Shown here piece after piece: positions 9,500 through 17,728 of a stretch of 43,648 bases of DNA (its first letter is position 1; every line of letters starts with the position of its first letter). The notes beneath the pieces were generated by a model. The model was not told the DNA's origin, made no database searches, and saw nothing but the letters and a program-made list of their open reading frames with translations. Made by a program: the position numbers and the translations under genes. Source of the stretch: Comamonadaceae bacterium (GTDB lineage: Bacteria; Pseudomonadota; Gammaproteobacteria; Burkholderiales; Burkholderiaceae_C); assembly GCA_013297875.1 (NCBI GenBank), contig JAAFIW010000032.1, positions 1 through 43,648 of the forward strand, given 5' to 3'.

Positions 9500-10791
9500 G
9501 CAGGCACCCCAGCGACTTCGGTGAGCAGTTGCCGGGCCACGGCCAGGCCCGATTTCAAGCCGTCTTCGTGAAACCCGTAGCCCGCCCAGGCACCGCAAAA
9601 ATAGGTGTGACGCTGGCCTTGCAGGCCGGGCACCCGCTTTTGCGCGCGGGCTGCGGGCAAGTCAAACACGGGGTGGGCGTAGTTGTATTGGTCAATGATT
9701 TTGTCGGGCGCGATCGGGTTGACGGGGTTCAGCGAGACGATGACCGGCTGCTGCCACGGCAGGGGCTGCAGGCGGTTGAGCAGGTAATGCAGGCAGACCT
9801 GGGCCGATTCGTTGTCGGGGGTCGATCTTTCGTAGTTCCACGCCGCCCAGGCGGCCTGGCGCTGAGGCAGTACCGACGCATCGGTGTGCAATACCGCACG
9901 GTTGGGTTGGTAGCGGATGGCAGCCAGTACCTCGCGCTCGTCAGCGCTGGTATCGCGCAGCAGCGCCAGGGCCTGGTCGCTGTGCGTGGCCAGCACCAGC
10001 TTGTCAAAGCGCTCGGCGCGGCCCTGGGTGATCACGCGCACGCCTTGCTCGTCGCGCTCGATCAACTGCACGGGCGTGTTCAGCCGCGCATCGGCAATCT
10101 GGGCCACAATTTTTTCAACGTAGTGGCGCGCGCCGCCCGCCACGGTCCACCACTGGGGGCGGTTGGTCACTTGAATCAGTCCATGGTTGTGGCAAAAGCG
10201 CACCAGGGTGCTGACCGGGAACTGCAGCATCTGATCGGTCGGGCAGCTCCAGATGCAGCCAATCATGGGCAAAAAATACCAATCGCGAAACTCCGCGCTG
10301 AAGCGGTGCTGGTTGAGAAAGTCGCCCAGCGGCTGCATCAATTCGCTGTCTTTTCCGTCTTTGGCCAGCGCCGTGGCCAGGCCGTTAAAGCGCAACAAAT
10401 CGGTCAACATGCGCCAAAAGCGGGGTTTGATGAGGTTGCTGCGCTGGGCAAACACGGTGTTCAGGTTGCAACCGCTCCACTCCAGCGGGCCGTCATGGCC
10501 TTGCGCCGGCACCTTGACGGAAAACGACATGTCTGACTTGGCCGTGACCACGCCCAACTGCTCGAACAGATTGATCAGATGGGGGTAGGTGCGCTCGTTA
10601 AACACCAGAAAACCGGTGTCAACCCCGTGGGTGATGGGCGTGCCTTGCGCATTGGGCAGCGTCACATCGACCGTGTGGGTGTGACCGCCGAAATAATCAC
10701 CCGCCTCAAACAGCGTGATGTCGGCCTGCCCCGCCAGCGTGTGTGCCACCGCCAGGCCGGAGATGCCAGAGCCCACGATGGCCAGCTTCAT
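9496..10791 (-). CDS. FAD-dependent amine-oxidase-like flavoprotein (COG2907 type)
   Basis: A 431-residue flavoprotein with an N-terminal Rossmann FAD motif 'MKLAIVGSGISGLAVAHTLAG' and 'LFEAGDYFGGHTHTVDV' (ribose-binding acidic residue, then the GG motif of the amine-oxidase fold). The C-terminal FAD contact 'TYFCGAWAGYGFHEDGLKSGLAVAR' is typical. It is the first gene of the eight-gene operon. Family members beside CFA-like and DUF1365 proteins take part in oxidising modified fatty acids (as in furan fatty acid formation in Rhodobacter); I infer a similar lipid role. The start at 10791 places the FAD motif at the N terminus, as in homologues. Confidence 0.92.
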   Translation of the reverse strand: MKLAIVGSGISGLAVAHTLAGQADITLFEAGDYFGGHTHTVDVTLPNAQGTPITHGVDTGFLVFNERTYPHLINLFEQLGVVTAKSDMSFSVKVPAQGHDGPLEWSGCNLNTVFAQRSNLIKPRFWRMLTDLLRFNGLATALAKDGKDSELMQPLGDFLNQHRFSAEFRDWYFLPMIGCIWSCPTDQMLQFPVSTLVRFCHNHGLIQVTNRPQWWTVAGGARHYVEKIVAQIADARLNTPVQLIERDEQGVRVITQGRAERFDKLVLATHSDQALALLRDTSADEREVLAAIRYQPNRAVLHTDASVLPQRQAAWAAWNYERSTPDNESAQVCLHYLLNRLQPLPWQQPVIVSLNPVNPIAPDKIIDQYNYAHPVFDLPAARAQKRVPGLQGQRHTYFCGAWAGYGFHEDGLKSGLAVARQLLTEVAGVPA

Positions 10792-11138
10792 GCGGCCAGC
10801 TCCGGCCGGGTGGAAAATAAAAATGCTGCGAAGCGCCCCGAAGGGAATAAGGGAGGGAGGGAGGAGGAGAAGATCCGCCTCGGGATTGCAACTGGGCACA
10901 CGCCCAGAAGGCTTCGCAGCAATAACCTGTCAGTGGGTGCCTTGCGACACACCTGCCAATGGAGCGCGGCTTGGGCTGAGCAGTTCCCCAGGGTGTTCAA
11001 CAGAAGTTGGTAAATTTTTGTGAACATGTTGGGGTGGACTGGCGTACAAGACGAATTGGAAAACGATTGGGTCGAATTATGACTGGATAGTTTTCATCTG
11101 GCAATGTCTCGTTTATGAGCTGATGATGAGGCTGGCCC
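10792..11138. promoter_or_regulatory. Upstream region of the lipid operon, structured, no gene
   Basis: This 347-bp gap holds the presumed promoter and leader of the eight-gene operon. An 11-bp inverted repeat TGCTGCGAAGC (10824-10834) / GCTTCGCAGCA (10911-10921) encloses a hairpin CTGGGC-acac-GCCCAG (10892-10907) and a four-run G tract (10843-10861). I could not identify a convincing -35/-10 pair, and no sigma factor/ChrR pair is nearby. Confidence 0.5.
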
Positions 11139-11705
11139 TTATTTACGTGCCAATTGCTTTTCGATCTCTTTCACCAGCGAGCGATCGGTCGGTGCCGTCA
11201 TGGCGCTGTAGCTGTCCACCACCGTGCCATCGCGGGCGATCAGGTACTTGTGAAAATTCCACTTGGGCGCGCCTTCCTTTTCGGCCAACTGACGAAACAG
11301 CGGGTTCGCCTTGTCGCCCTTGACGGCACTTTGGCCAAACATCGGGAATTTCACGCCAAAGGTGCTCTCGCAAAAAGCAGCAATCTCTTTGTTGCTGCCC
11401 TTTTCCTGCTCAAAATCGTTGGACGGAAAGCCCAGCACCACCAGGCCCTGGTCTTTGTACTTTTTGTTGAGGGCTTCCAGTCCCTCGTATTGACCGCTGA
11501 AGCCGCAGAAGCTGGCGGTGTTCACCACCAGCGCCACTTTGCCGCTGTATTGACATAGCGACTGCGGCTTTTCGTCTTGCAGGCGGGGGAAGGTGTGGTT
11601 GAGCACCGCCGGGCAGATCGGCGTGGTCTGGGCGGCGATAGGCGCTGCGCAGGCCAGGCTGAGCAGGGCGGCAACGGTCAACGTGCTGGGGTTCATGGTG
11701 GACAT
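11139..11705 (-). CDS. Exported glutathione peroxidase
   Basis: A 188-residue thiol peroxidase of the GPx family, reducing hydroperoxides with glutathione or thioredoxin. A signal peptide ends near AAPIAAQ (residues 20-26), placing it in the periplasm. The catalytic Cys67 lies in 'NTASFCGFSGQYEGL', and the partner motifs 'VVLGFPSNDF' and 'PKWNFHKYLI' supply the Gln/Trp/Asn tetrad. It uses Cys, not selenocysteine. The start at 11705 follows a good Shine-Dalgarno sequence (CAGGAGA) eight bases upstream. It points the same way as the lipid operon but is separated by 347 bp. Confidence 0.93.
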   Translation of the reverse strand: MSTMNPSTLTVAALLSLACAAPIAAQTTPICPAVLNHTFPRLQDEKPQSLCQYSGKVALVVNTASFCGFSGQYEGLEALNKKYKDQGLVVLGFPSNDFEQEKGSNKEIAAFCESTFGVKFPMFGQSAVKGDKANPLFRQLAEKEGAPKWNFHKYLIARDGTVVDSYSAMTAPTDRSLVKEIEKQLARK

Positions 11706-11905
11706 ACGCGCAATCTCCTGAAATGGGTTCAACCTGATCCGAGATTGTTCATTAGGCGGCCCTTTCGGGTTGCATCGCATCCTGATGAACAAGCCCGGAT
11801 GATGACAACTTGTCCAAGACCCTGCTGCTTGTACCAAGCCAAATGACAGTTCTTCTCATTTGTCACACGCTGCGCATAAAATTCGTGTAGCTCTGAAAGC
11901 CGTCA

Positions 11906-12766
11906 ATGCTCTACCCCGAATTATTTAAGCAACTCGAATCGGTCCGTTGGGACATGGACAAAGACATTCCCTGGGATTCGTTTGATGCCAGCCAGCTCAC
12001 CGACGAGCAGGCCCAGACCATCAAAATGAATGCGATTACCGAGTGGAGCGCCCTGCCCGCCACCGAAATGTTTTTGCGTGACAACAAAGACGACAGCGAT
12101 TTTTCCGCCTTCATGTCGATCTGGTTTTTTGAAGAGCAAAAACATTCCCTGGTGCTGATGGAGTATTTGCGGCGCTTTCGGCCTGATTTGGCTCCGACCG
12201 AGCAGGAGCTTCACGACGTACGCTTCGAGTTTGAGCCCGCTCCGCCGCTAGAGACTTTGATGCTGCATTTTTGCGGCGAAATCCGCCTGAACCACTGGTA
12301 CCGCCGCGCGGCCGAATGGCACACCGAGCCGGTCATCAAACACATTTACACCACGCTCAGCCAGGATGAAGCCCGCCACGGCGGTGCCTACCTGCGCTAC
12401 ATGAAGCGTGCCATCAACAACTTTGGCAACGAAGCCAAGGCCGCTTTCACCAAAGTGGGCGTGCTGATGGCCAGCGCCCGGCGCACCGCGCAAGCCTTGC
12501 ACCCCACCAACCTGCATGTGAACAAAGCCCTGTTCCCGCGCGACACCATTCAAAGCCGCCTGCCCAACCCCGAGTGGCTGGAAGCCTGGCTGGACACGCA
12601 AATCAAGTTTGACGCCGTCTGGGAAACCAAGGTGGTCGAACGCATCCTGCACAACCTGAGCCTGCTGATGGATAGAAGCTTTTCTACCGTGCAGGAGCTC
12701 AACCGCTACCGCAAGGAGTTGGCGGCCACGCTGGTCAGCCCTGTTCCGGGATCCGCAGCGGCCTGA
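11906..12766 (+). CDS. Ferritin-like di-iron protein (acyl-ACP desaturase-like)
   Basis: A 286-residue helical protein with carboxylate/His di-iron ligands: Glu in 'ITEWSALPATEMF', EExxH in 'WFFEEQKHSLVLMEYL', Glu in 'HFCGEIRLNHWYRRA', and DExxH in 'LSQDEARHGGAYLRYMK'. This arrangement is that of the ferritin-like/acyl-ACP desaturase superfamily. The substrate is unknown; given the lipid operon next door, an acyl chain is possible. It is divergent from the glutathione peroxidase, with about 200 bp between starts. No signal peptide. Confidence 0.85.
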   Translation: MLYPELFKQLESVRWDMDKDIPWDSFDASQLTDEQAQTIKMNAITEWSALPATEMFLRDNKDDSDFSAFMSIWFFEEQKHSLVLMEYLRRFRPDLAPTEQELHDVRFEFEPAPPLETLMLHFCGEIRLNHWYRRAAEWHTEPVIKHIYTTLSQDEARHGGAYLRYMKRAINNFGNEAKAAFTKVGVLMASARRTAQALHPTNLHVNKALFPRDTIQSRLPNPEWLEAWLDTQIKFDAVWETKVVERILHNLSLLMDRSFSTVQELNRYRKELAATLVSPVPGSAAA

Positions 12767-12779
12767 ACATCCAGTTTCC

Positions 12780-12885
12780 GGACGCCAAGGGCGCGAAGAT
12801 TTCGCGAAGGACGCAAAAGAAAACCAGAAAATTTTGGCTGCTCGTTCGCGTCCTTCGCGTAACTTTCGCGCCCTTCGCGTCCTTG
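12780..12885. repeat. Long imperfect palindrome, second member of the GCGAAGGACGC family
   Basis: The left arm 12780-12820 (AAGGGCGCGAAG, TTCGCGAAGGACGC) pairs with the right arm 12843-12885. It ends six bases before the rfaE2 ATG, which leaves that gene without a recognisable Shine-Dalgarno sequence. Confidence 0.85.
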
Positions 12886-12890
12886 CCCCC

Positions 12891-13373
12891 ATGTCACCCA
12901 GCTTCCTGAACAAACTCGCCACCGCGCCCGAGTTGGCGCAGCGGCTGGCGCAATTGCCGCGGCCTGTGGTGTTCACCAACGGGGTGTTTGACGTACTGCA
13001 CCGGGGCCACGCCACCTACCTGGCGCAGGCACGTGCGCTGGGCGGCAGCCTGGTGGTGGCACTCAACACCGATGCCTCGGCCCGCCGCCTGGGCAAAGGC
13101 CCCGACCGACCGCTGAACAACCAGCAAGACCGGGCGGAACTGATTGCCGCACTGGAATCGGTGAGCCTAGTCACCTGGTTTGATGAAGACACGCCCCTGG
13201 AACTGATCACTCAAATCAAGCCCGACATCCTGGTCAAGGGCGGCGACTACGACATGGCCAAGCTGGCCGAGACCCAAGTGGTGGAGGGCTACGGTGGCTG
13301 CGCCCTGGCCATTCCGTTTGTGGCCGGTTACTCAACCACGGCGCTGGTGCACAAGATTCGCGGCGCGGGCTAA
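12891..13373 (+). CDS. rfaE2: D-glycero-beta-D-manno-heptose 1-phosphate adenylyltransferase
   Basis: A 160-residue cytidylyltransferase-fold enzyme that adenylates heptose 1-phosphate for lipopolysaccharide core synthesis. The nucleotidyl-transfer motif HxGH is seen in 'VVFTNGVFDVLHRGHATYLAQAR', followed by 'VVALNTDASARRLGKGPDRPLNNQQDRA' and 'KPDILVKGGDY'. It corresponds to the C-terminal half of E. coli HldE, encoded alone as in many betaproteobacteria. The ATG at 12891 gives the family N terminus. It converges on the rhomboid gene and overlaps its 3' end by 42 bp. Confidence 0.95.
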   Translation: MSPSFLNKLATAPELAQRLAQLPRPVVFTNGVFDVLHRGHATYLAQARALGGSLVVALNTDASARRLGKGPDRPLNNQQDRAELIAALESVSLVTWFDEDTPLELITQIKPDILVKGGDYDMAKLAETQVVEGYGGCALAIPFVAGYSTTALVHKIRGAG

Positions 13374-13988
13374 GCCAATCACCACAAACCCGCTGACGGC
13401 CCCTGCCAATGCACCCCCCAAATGCGAGGCCACCACCACGTTAAACCCCCAGGACGGGTCAAACACCACGGGGTGCTGCCAGGCGCGTTCGGTCAGCAGC
13501 TTCAGCCCCACGCCCACCAGCAACACATATGCAAATGGTTTTGCTACTGAATAGATAGCTGCTTGAGCAAATAACACCAGGGCTGCCGCATGAATGAGTG
13601 CTGAAAGCCCGGCATAGCCCGTGACCTGTGGCCACAGCACCAGCGAGGCGGTGGCCAGTGGCCAGGCCACCAGCAAGGCCACGGCGGCCGCCGTACCCGC
13701 CCGTATCGAATGGCCCAGCACCGCCAGCGCCCCCAGGGCCAGCAGATTGCCCACCAGGTGCGCCCACGACAGGTGAATCCAGGCGGCGGTCCACAAGGTC
13801 CAGAGCCGTGCGAGGGCGTGTTGGGGCTGCCAGGCCAAGGGGTGGTTGGCACCCAGTTCCGGCGATACAGGCAGCAGCAACGCCAGGGTGAGCGCACCAA
13901 AACCGATGGCCAGGCAGGTGGCTGCCCAGATGTAGCCCCAGAGGTCAGGTTTGCGTGTGGGGTACGCGATTGTTTGCGATTCAGACAT
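13332..13988 (-). CDS. Rhomboid-family intramembrane serine protease (rhombosortase-like)
   Basis: A 218-residue membrane protein with about six hydrophobic segments. Rhomboid features: 'LWTAAWIHLSWAHLVGNLLALGALAVLG' (HLxxNxxxL region), the catalytic Ser in 'GYAGLSALIHA', and a late His in 'VVVASHLGGALAGAVSG'. The 'GLS..IH' form resembles rhombosortases. A dispersed palindromic repeat is embedded in frame (about residues 132-150, AQAAIYSVAKPF). The ATG at 13988 is preferred over an upstream TTG. It could process the CLCA-like surface protein encoded 1.2 kb away; that link is inferred. Confidence 0.82.
   Translation of the reverse strand: MSESQTIAYPTRKPDLWGYIWAATCLAIGFGALTLALLLPVSPELGANHPLAWQPQHALARLWTLWTAAWIHLSWAHLVGNLLALGALAVLGHSIRAGTAAAVALLVAWPLATASLVLWPQVTGYAGLSALIHAAALVLFAQAAIYSVAKPFAYVLLVGVGLKLLTERAWQHPVVFDPSWGFNVVVASHLGGALAGAVSGFVVIGLARAANLVHQRRG
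13540..13592 (+). repeat. Dispersed palindromic repeat, copy inside the rhomboid gene
   Basis: Contains TTGCTACTGAATAGATAGC and GCTTGAGCAAATAACACCAG, a near-consensus copy, read as coding sequence on the minus strand. Confidence 0.85.
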
Positions 13989-13996
13989 GCCGGCGA

Positions 13997-14950
13997 TCAA
14001 GCGGGCATCGCCACGGCGGCTTCCAGCGCATCCACAAACATCGCGGGCACATCAAAGCCGGTTTGCTGCGTGATTTCCTGAAAGCACGTGGGGCTGGTCA
14101 CGTTGATTTCGGTCAGGCAGTCGCCAATCACGTCCACGCCAATGAGCAGCAGGCCGCGCCGGGCCAGTAGCGGGCCCACGGTGTTGGCAATTTCCAGGTC
14201 GCGTGCCGACAGCGGCTGCGCCACGCCTTTGCCGCCTGCCGCCAGGTTGCCACGCACCTCAGTGCCTTGGGGAATGCGGGCCAGGCTGAAGGGCACGGGC
14301 TTTCCCGCAATCACCAGAATGCGCTTGTCGCCCTGCGTAATCTCGGGCACGAAGCGCTGCACCATCAGGGTCTGGGCACCGTCCAGGTTCAGCGTTTCAA
14401 TGATGCTGCCCAGGTTCAGCCCATCGGCCTTCACGCGGAAAATGCCCATGCCGCCCATGCCGTCCAGCGGTTTCAAAATAATGTCGTGGTGCTGGGCATG
14501 GAACGCGCGCACCTCGTCGGCACTGCGCGTGACCAGCGTGGCGCTGGTGAACTGGGGGAATTCCATGATGGCCAGTTTTTCCGGGTGATTACGCAGCGCC
14601 GCCGGCTTGTTGAACACTTTCGCCCCCTCGCGCTCAGCCTGCTCCAGCAGGTGGGTGGCGTAGAAATATTCGCTGTCAAACGGCGGGTCTTTGCGCACGA
14701 CCACCGCATCAAAGTCTCTCAAAGCCTGGGTGGGCGTAGCGGTCTGAACGAACCAGTCGTCCAGCGCCCCGGTCAGCGTGATCTGCCGCACCTGGGCTTG
14801 CACCACGCCACCACTGCGCCAGCTGATCTGCCCCGGCTCGCACGCGGAAAGCGCGTGGCCGCGCCGGGCCAGCTCGCGCATCATGGAAAAGGTGGTGTCT
14901 TTGTAGGTCTTGAAAGACGCCAGCGGGTCAGCAACGAAGAGGATGTTCAT
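13997..14950 (-). CDS. gshB: Glutathione synthetase
   Basis: A 317-residue ATP-grasp enzyme joining gamma-glutamylcysteine and glycine. The N-terminal domain opens MNILFVADPLASFKTYKDTTFSMMRELARRGH, then 'VVRKDPPFDSEYFYATHLLE', and the ATP-grasp part has 'ILKPLDGMGGMGIFRV', 'GDKRILVIAGKPVPFSLARIP', 'RGNLAAGGKG' and 'GVDVIGDCLTEINVTSPTC'. Length equals the proteobacterial norm. In many Burkholderiales gshA lies next to gshB; here gshA is about 7.6 kb away. Confidence 0.97.
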   Translation of the reverse strand: MNILFVADPLASFKTYKDTTFSMMRELARRGHALSACEPGQISWRSGGVVQAQVRQITLTGALDDWFVQTATPTQALRDFDAVVVRKDPPFDSEYFYATHLLEQAEREGAKVFNKPAALRNHPEKLAIMEFPQFTSATLVTRSADEVRAFHAQHHDIILKPLDGMGGMGIFRVKADGLNLGSIIETLNLDGAQTLMVQRFVPEITQGDKRILVIAGKPVPFSLARIPQGTEVRGNLAAGGKGVAQPLSARDLEIANTVGPLLARRGLLLIGVDVIGDCLTEINVTSPTCFQEITQQTGFDVPAMFVDALEAAVAMPA

Positions 14951-15042
14951 GGGCTAGGGTTCCAGGACGCACGGGTCGCGAAGCTTACGCGAAGGGCACA
15001 AAACCGCGACATGGGGAAGTATGTGCAGCGATACAGTTATTT

Positions 15043-15110
15043 TTTGCTATTTAAATAGTAGCTGTTTGAGCAGATTTCATATGGGCTGGAGGTGCTTTTT
15101 AGCATTAAAC
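15043..15110 (+). repeat. Dispersed palindromic repeat, copy upstream of the CLCA-like gene
   Basis: Contains TTGCTATTTAAATAGTAGC, GCTGTTTGAGCAG and an ATGGGCTGGAGG tail. It lies in the intergenic region upstream of 15214. The preceding stretch 14959-15005 is a half copy of the GCGAAGG palindrome family. Confidence 0.8.
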
Positions 15111-15213
15111 ACCGTGCTCTGACTGGTCCAAACAGACCATGGTCAGATGGGCCGCCTGCGGGTTGAATTCAAGCTCTTATATCAACCCTTTGCATTTGAA
15201 AGGTCAAAGCCAC

Positions 15214-17706
15214 ATGTCTTCCTCATCACAGCCCTGGCGCCGCAACGCGGTACAAAAAGCGGTCGTCTACGCCCTGATGGGCGCATTGACCTTGCCGGTC
15301 AATCTCAACGCCGTTGCGGCCTCGCACGCCCTGACGGCGGTAGCCGATGTCAACACGGTTGACTACGTGGTCAACGTGGATTGGGACTACGACAACCCGC
15401 CCAAGCAGGCAAACAACCCGAGCCAGACGCTGGATCGCGACTACATCACGGCGGTGCTGCGTGTGACCGCACAAAGCATCTTCACAATGACCGAGGGCCG
15501 CCACCGCATCGGCAACGTTTTCGTCTACCGCAACAAGCAATTCGGCCAGAACGTCAACATCCAGATGATCAACACCGATGACCGCTCTGCCGCCAATGTG
15601 GCTGGCTTTGGCACCCGCAATGCGTCCAGCTTCAACCACCTGAGTTTTCAGAAAAGCCCGGAATCCATCGACGCGCTGGGCAAGGTGATTGCGCATGAAC
15701 TGGGCCATTACACCTACGGCCTGCTGGACGAATACGTGGAGGCGAACAAACCCCTGGACCTGCGAGACCCGGGTTCGCCGTCGGGTGTGGACACGCCCAA
15801 AAACTCCATCATGAACGACCATCTGGGTTTCCTGTCGCTGAGCACACCAGCCGACTACACCAACCCCAGCCAGCGCCAGACGGCCCAGGCCCGGGTCTAC
15901 GCAACGGGCGCTGACCTGTCCGGCGGCAGCGCGTGGGAAACCCTGACGCGCCCGACCGACCAGGATCCGGCGGGCGCGCGCGGCTATGGGCGTACATTTT
16001 TTGAGGCTTTTCGCGGCGTGAACCCCAACACCTTGCAACTGACGCGGCCTGTGGCCGGGTTCGACGCCAAGTTGAACGTCATTTTTGCGCCCAACCCGGT
16101 GTTTCGCGATGTGCTGGTGGTCGATCGCACACTGCCCGCCGACCGGTTTGCGTCGCTGATTCAGGCGGCCAAAGCCCTGGTGTCGCAGGCGGGTGCCAAC
16201 ACGCAATTTGCCATCGTCGCCTCGCCGGGTACCAGCGCACCCGCGTTGGGCTACACCACCAGCACGCCGGAGGGCAAGGCCGCTGTGGTGGCGGCGTTGG
16301 ACGCACTCACGCCGGACACCACCGGTGCGTTTGACGGGCTGGCCGCGTTCACGCAGTCGTTGAATTTACTGGCTGCCGTGCGCCAGCGCGGCGACATGTC
16401 CACCCTGCATGTGCTCACCGGCACCGAGGCCACCTTGCCGGTGGAGGCGGCCACCAGCGCACGCCTGGCGCGGGTATCGGTCAATCCGCTGGGCATCAGC
16501 GGCAGCACCCCCGCACAAGGCCTGCAGCGGCGCGAGCAGGCCCGCGCCCAGTCGGCCGCTGGCAATGTGGTCAACCTGACCCAGCTGGCCAAGCAAACAG
16601 GCGGCAGCTACAACAGCGCCAAAAACGGTGCCGAGGCGGCCAAAGACCTGGTTCGCAGCGCCAAGGAAACCCACGCCGAAAGCTATGCCTCGCTGGCGCT
16701 GGATCAATCGCTGCCGCTGGCGGCCAACGGCCAGTTCAATTCGGCGTTTCGCGTGGCCAGCGCGGCTACCGATGGCCAGGTCAGCGTGGAGCTGTTCTTT
16801 GACCCCGCCGACGCCGCCAAGCTGCAGTTCAGCCTGGTCGCGCCCAACGGCAGCGTGTTCACCCCTGCCAGCTTGCCCAGTGGCATCCGCTTTGACAACG
16901 ATGCCCAGGAAGGTGTGGTGTCGTTTTCCATCGGCACCGATGTCGCCAACCGCGTGGGCCAATGGACGGCACGGGTGCGCGCCAGTGCGGCCATGGTGGA
17001 CGGCATTGGCCTGGAAGCCTCGTCCGATGCGCTCATTGCGTTGTCCAGCACCGTGGACGGCGGCAGCGTGGGCGCGGCGGGGGGTCTGGCGATTCGCGCC
17101 GTGCTGGGCGGCGAAAAAAGCATCCGCACGGCGGTGGTGACGGCCGACGTGTATGACGAAGCCGGCAACCTGGTGCTGAGCAACCTGGCGCTGCGCGACG
17201 ATGGCGTCAGCCCCGACAAGCGCGCCAACGACGGCGAGTACACGGCCAGCCTGGCAGGCCGTTTGCCCCCGGGCGAGTATGCGGTGCTGGTCAAGGCCCA
17301 AACCAATGCGGATTCGCGCATTGCCAGCCTGGGCGCGCTGATCAAAGGCGCACGCAACGAAGAGCTGCCCGTGGAATTGCTCACCCGCTTCAGCGACGTG
17401 AGCTTTACCCTGGAGCCAGGTGCTGCAGGCGTTCTGGCGGCGGTCACGCCTGTGCCCTCGGTGCCGCAGGTGTCCAGCACAACGCCCACCGCCACCACCC
17501 CGTCTGCCAACACACCATCTACCAGCGTCACCCCCGGCGCGCCCAACGCGTCCGCCAGCACCGATGACGGCGGTGGCTGCACCGTCAACGCCCATGGGCG
17601 TGATGGCAGCCTGGTCTTGCTGCTGATGGCCGCGATCGCCGGTTGGGTGTTGCGGCGCCCACGCAGGCATACAAAGGTAGCCAGTTCGACCACCAACCCG
17701 GTCTAG
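15214..17706 (+). CDS. CLCA-like surface metalloprotease with C-terminal anchoring signal
   Basis: An 830-residue exported protein. A signal peptide ends near residues 34-39 (NAVAASHA). The zinc site HELGHYTYGLLDEY at residues 161-174 has the spacing of animal CLCA proteins (HExxH then Asp eleven residues after the first His: H161, E162, H165, D172). A von Willebrand A-like region follows from about residue 300, with VVDRTLP (D304) in place of a clean DxSxS metal site. Next come a beta-sandwich ('IRFDNDAQEGVVSFSI', 'GQWTARVRA') and a domain with 'LRDDGVSPDKRANDGEYTASL', as in CLCA C-terminal parts. The tail has a Thr/Pro-rich stretch, GGGC (Cys789), a hydrophobic helix and RRPRR, a tripartite sorting signal. 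Start chosen for the signal peptide. Confidence 0.8.
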   Translation: MSSSSQPWRRNAVQKAVVYALMGALTLPVNLNAVAASHALTAVADVNTVDYVVNVDWDYDNPPKQANNPSQTLDRDYITAVLRVTAQSIFTMTEGRHRIGNVFVYRNKQFGQNVNIQMINTDDRSAANVAGFGTRNASSFNHLSFQKSPESIDALGKVIAHELGHYTYGLLDEYVEANKPLDLRDPGSPSGVDTPKNSIMNDHLGFLSLSTPADYTNPSQRQTAQARVYATGADLSGGSAWETLTRPTDQDPAGARGYGRTFFEAFRGVNPNTLQLTRPVAGFDAKLNVIFAPNPVFRDVLVVDRTLPADRFASLIQAAKALVSQAGANTQFAIVASPGTSAPALGYTTSTPEGKAAVVAALDALTPDTTGAFDGLAAFTQSLNLLAAVRQRGDMSTLHVLTGTEATLPVEAATSARLARVSVNPLGISGSTPAQGLQRREQARAQSAAGNVVNLTQLAKQTGGSYNSAKNGAEAAKDLVRSAKETHAESYASLALDQSLPLAANGQFNSAFRVASAATDGQVSVELFFDPADAAKLQFSLVAPNGSVFTPASLPSGIRFDNDAQEGVVSFSIGTDVANRVGQWTARVRASAAMVDGIGLEASSDALIALSSTVDGGSVGAAGGLAIRAVLGGEKSIRTAVVTADVYDEAGNLVLSNLALRDDGVSPDKRANDGEYTASLAGRLPPGEYAVLVKAQTNADSRIASLGALIKGARNEELPVELLTRFSDVSFTLEPGAAGVLAAVTPVPSVPQVSSTTPTATTPSANTPSTSVTPGAPNASASTDDGGGCTVNAHGRDGSLVLLLMAAIAGWVLRRPRRHTKVASSTTNPV

Positions 17707-17728
17707 CCCGCAGCCTGCAACAGGCTCC

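Noticed and set aside
9340-10536. Long open frame antisense to the FAD amine-oxidase-like gene
   Set aside because: It mirrors the high-GC codon pattern of the real gene, has no family features and is rich in Gln/His/Gly typical of antisense shadows.
10792-11138. An ECF-type (RpoE) promoter before the lipid operon
   Set aside because: A GGAAC-like -35 is visible on the minus strand, but no matching -10 at the right spacing.
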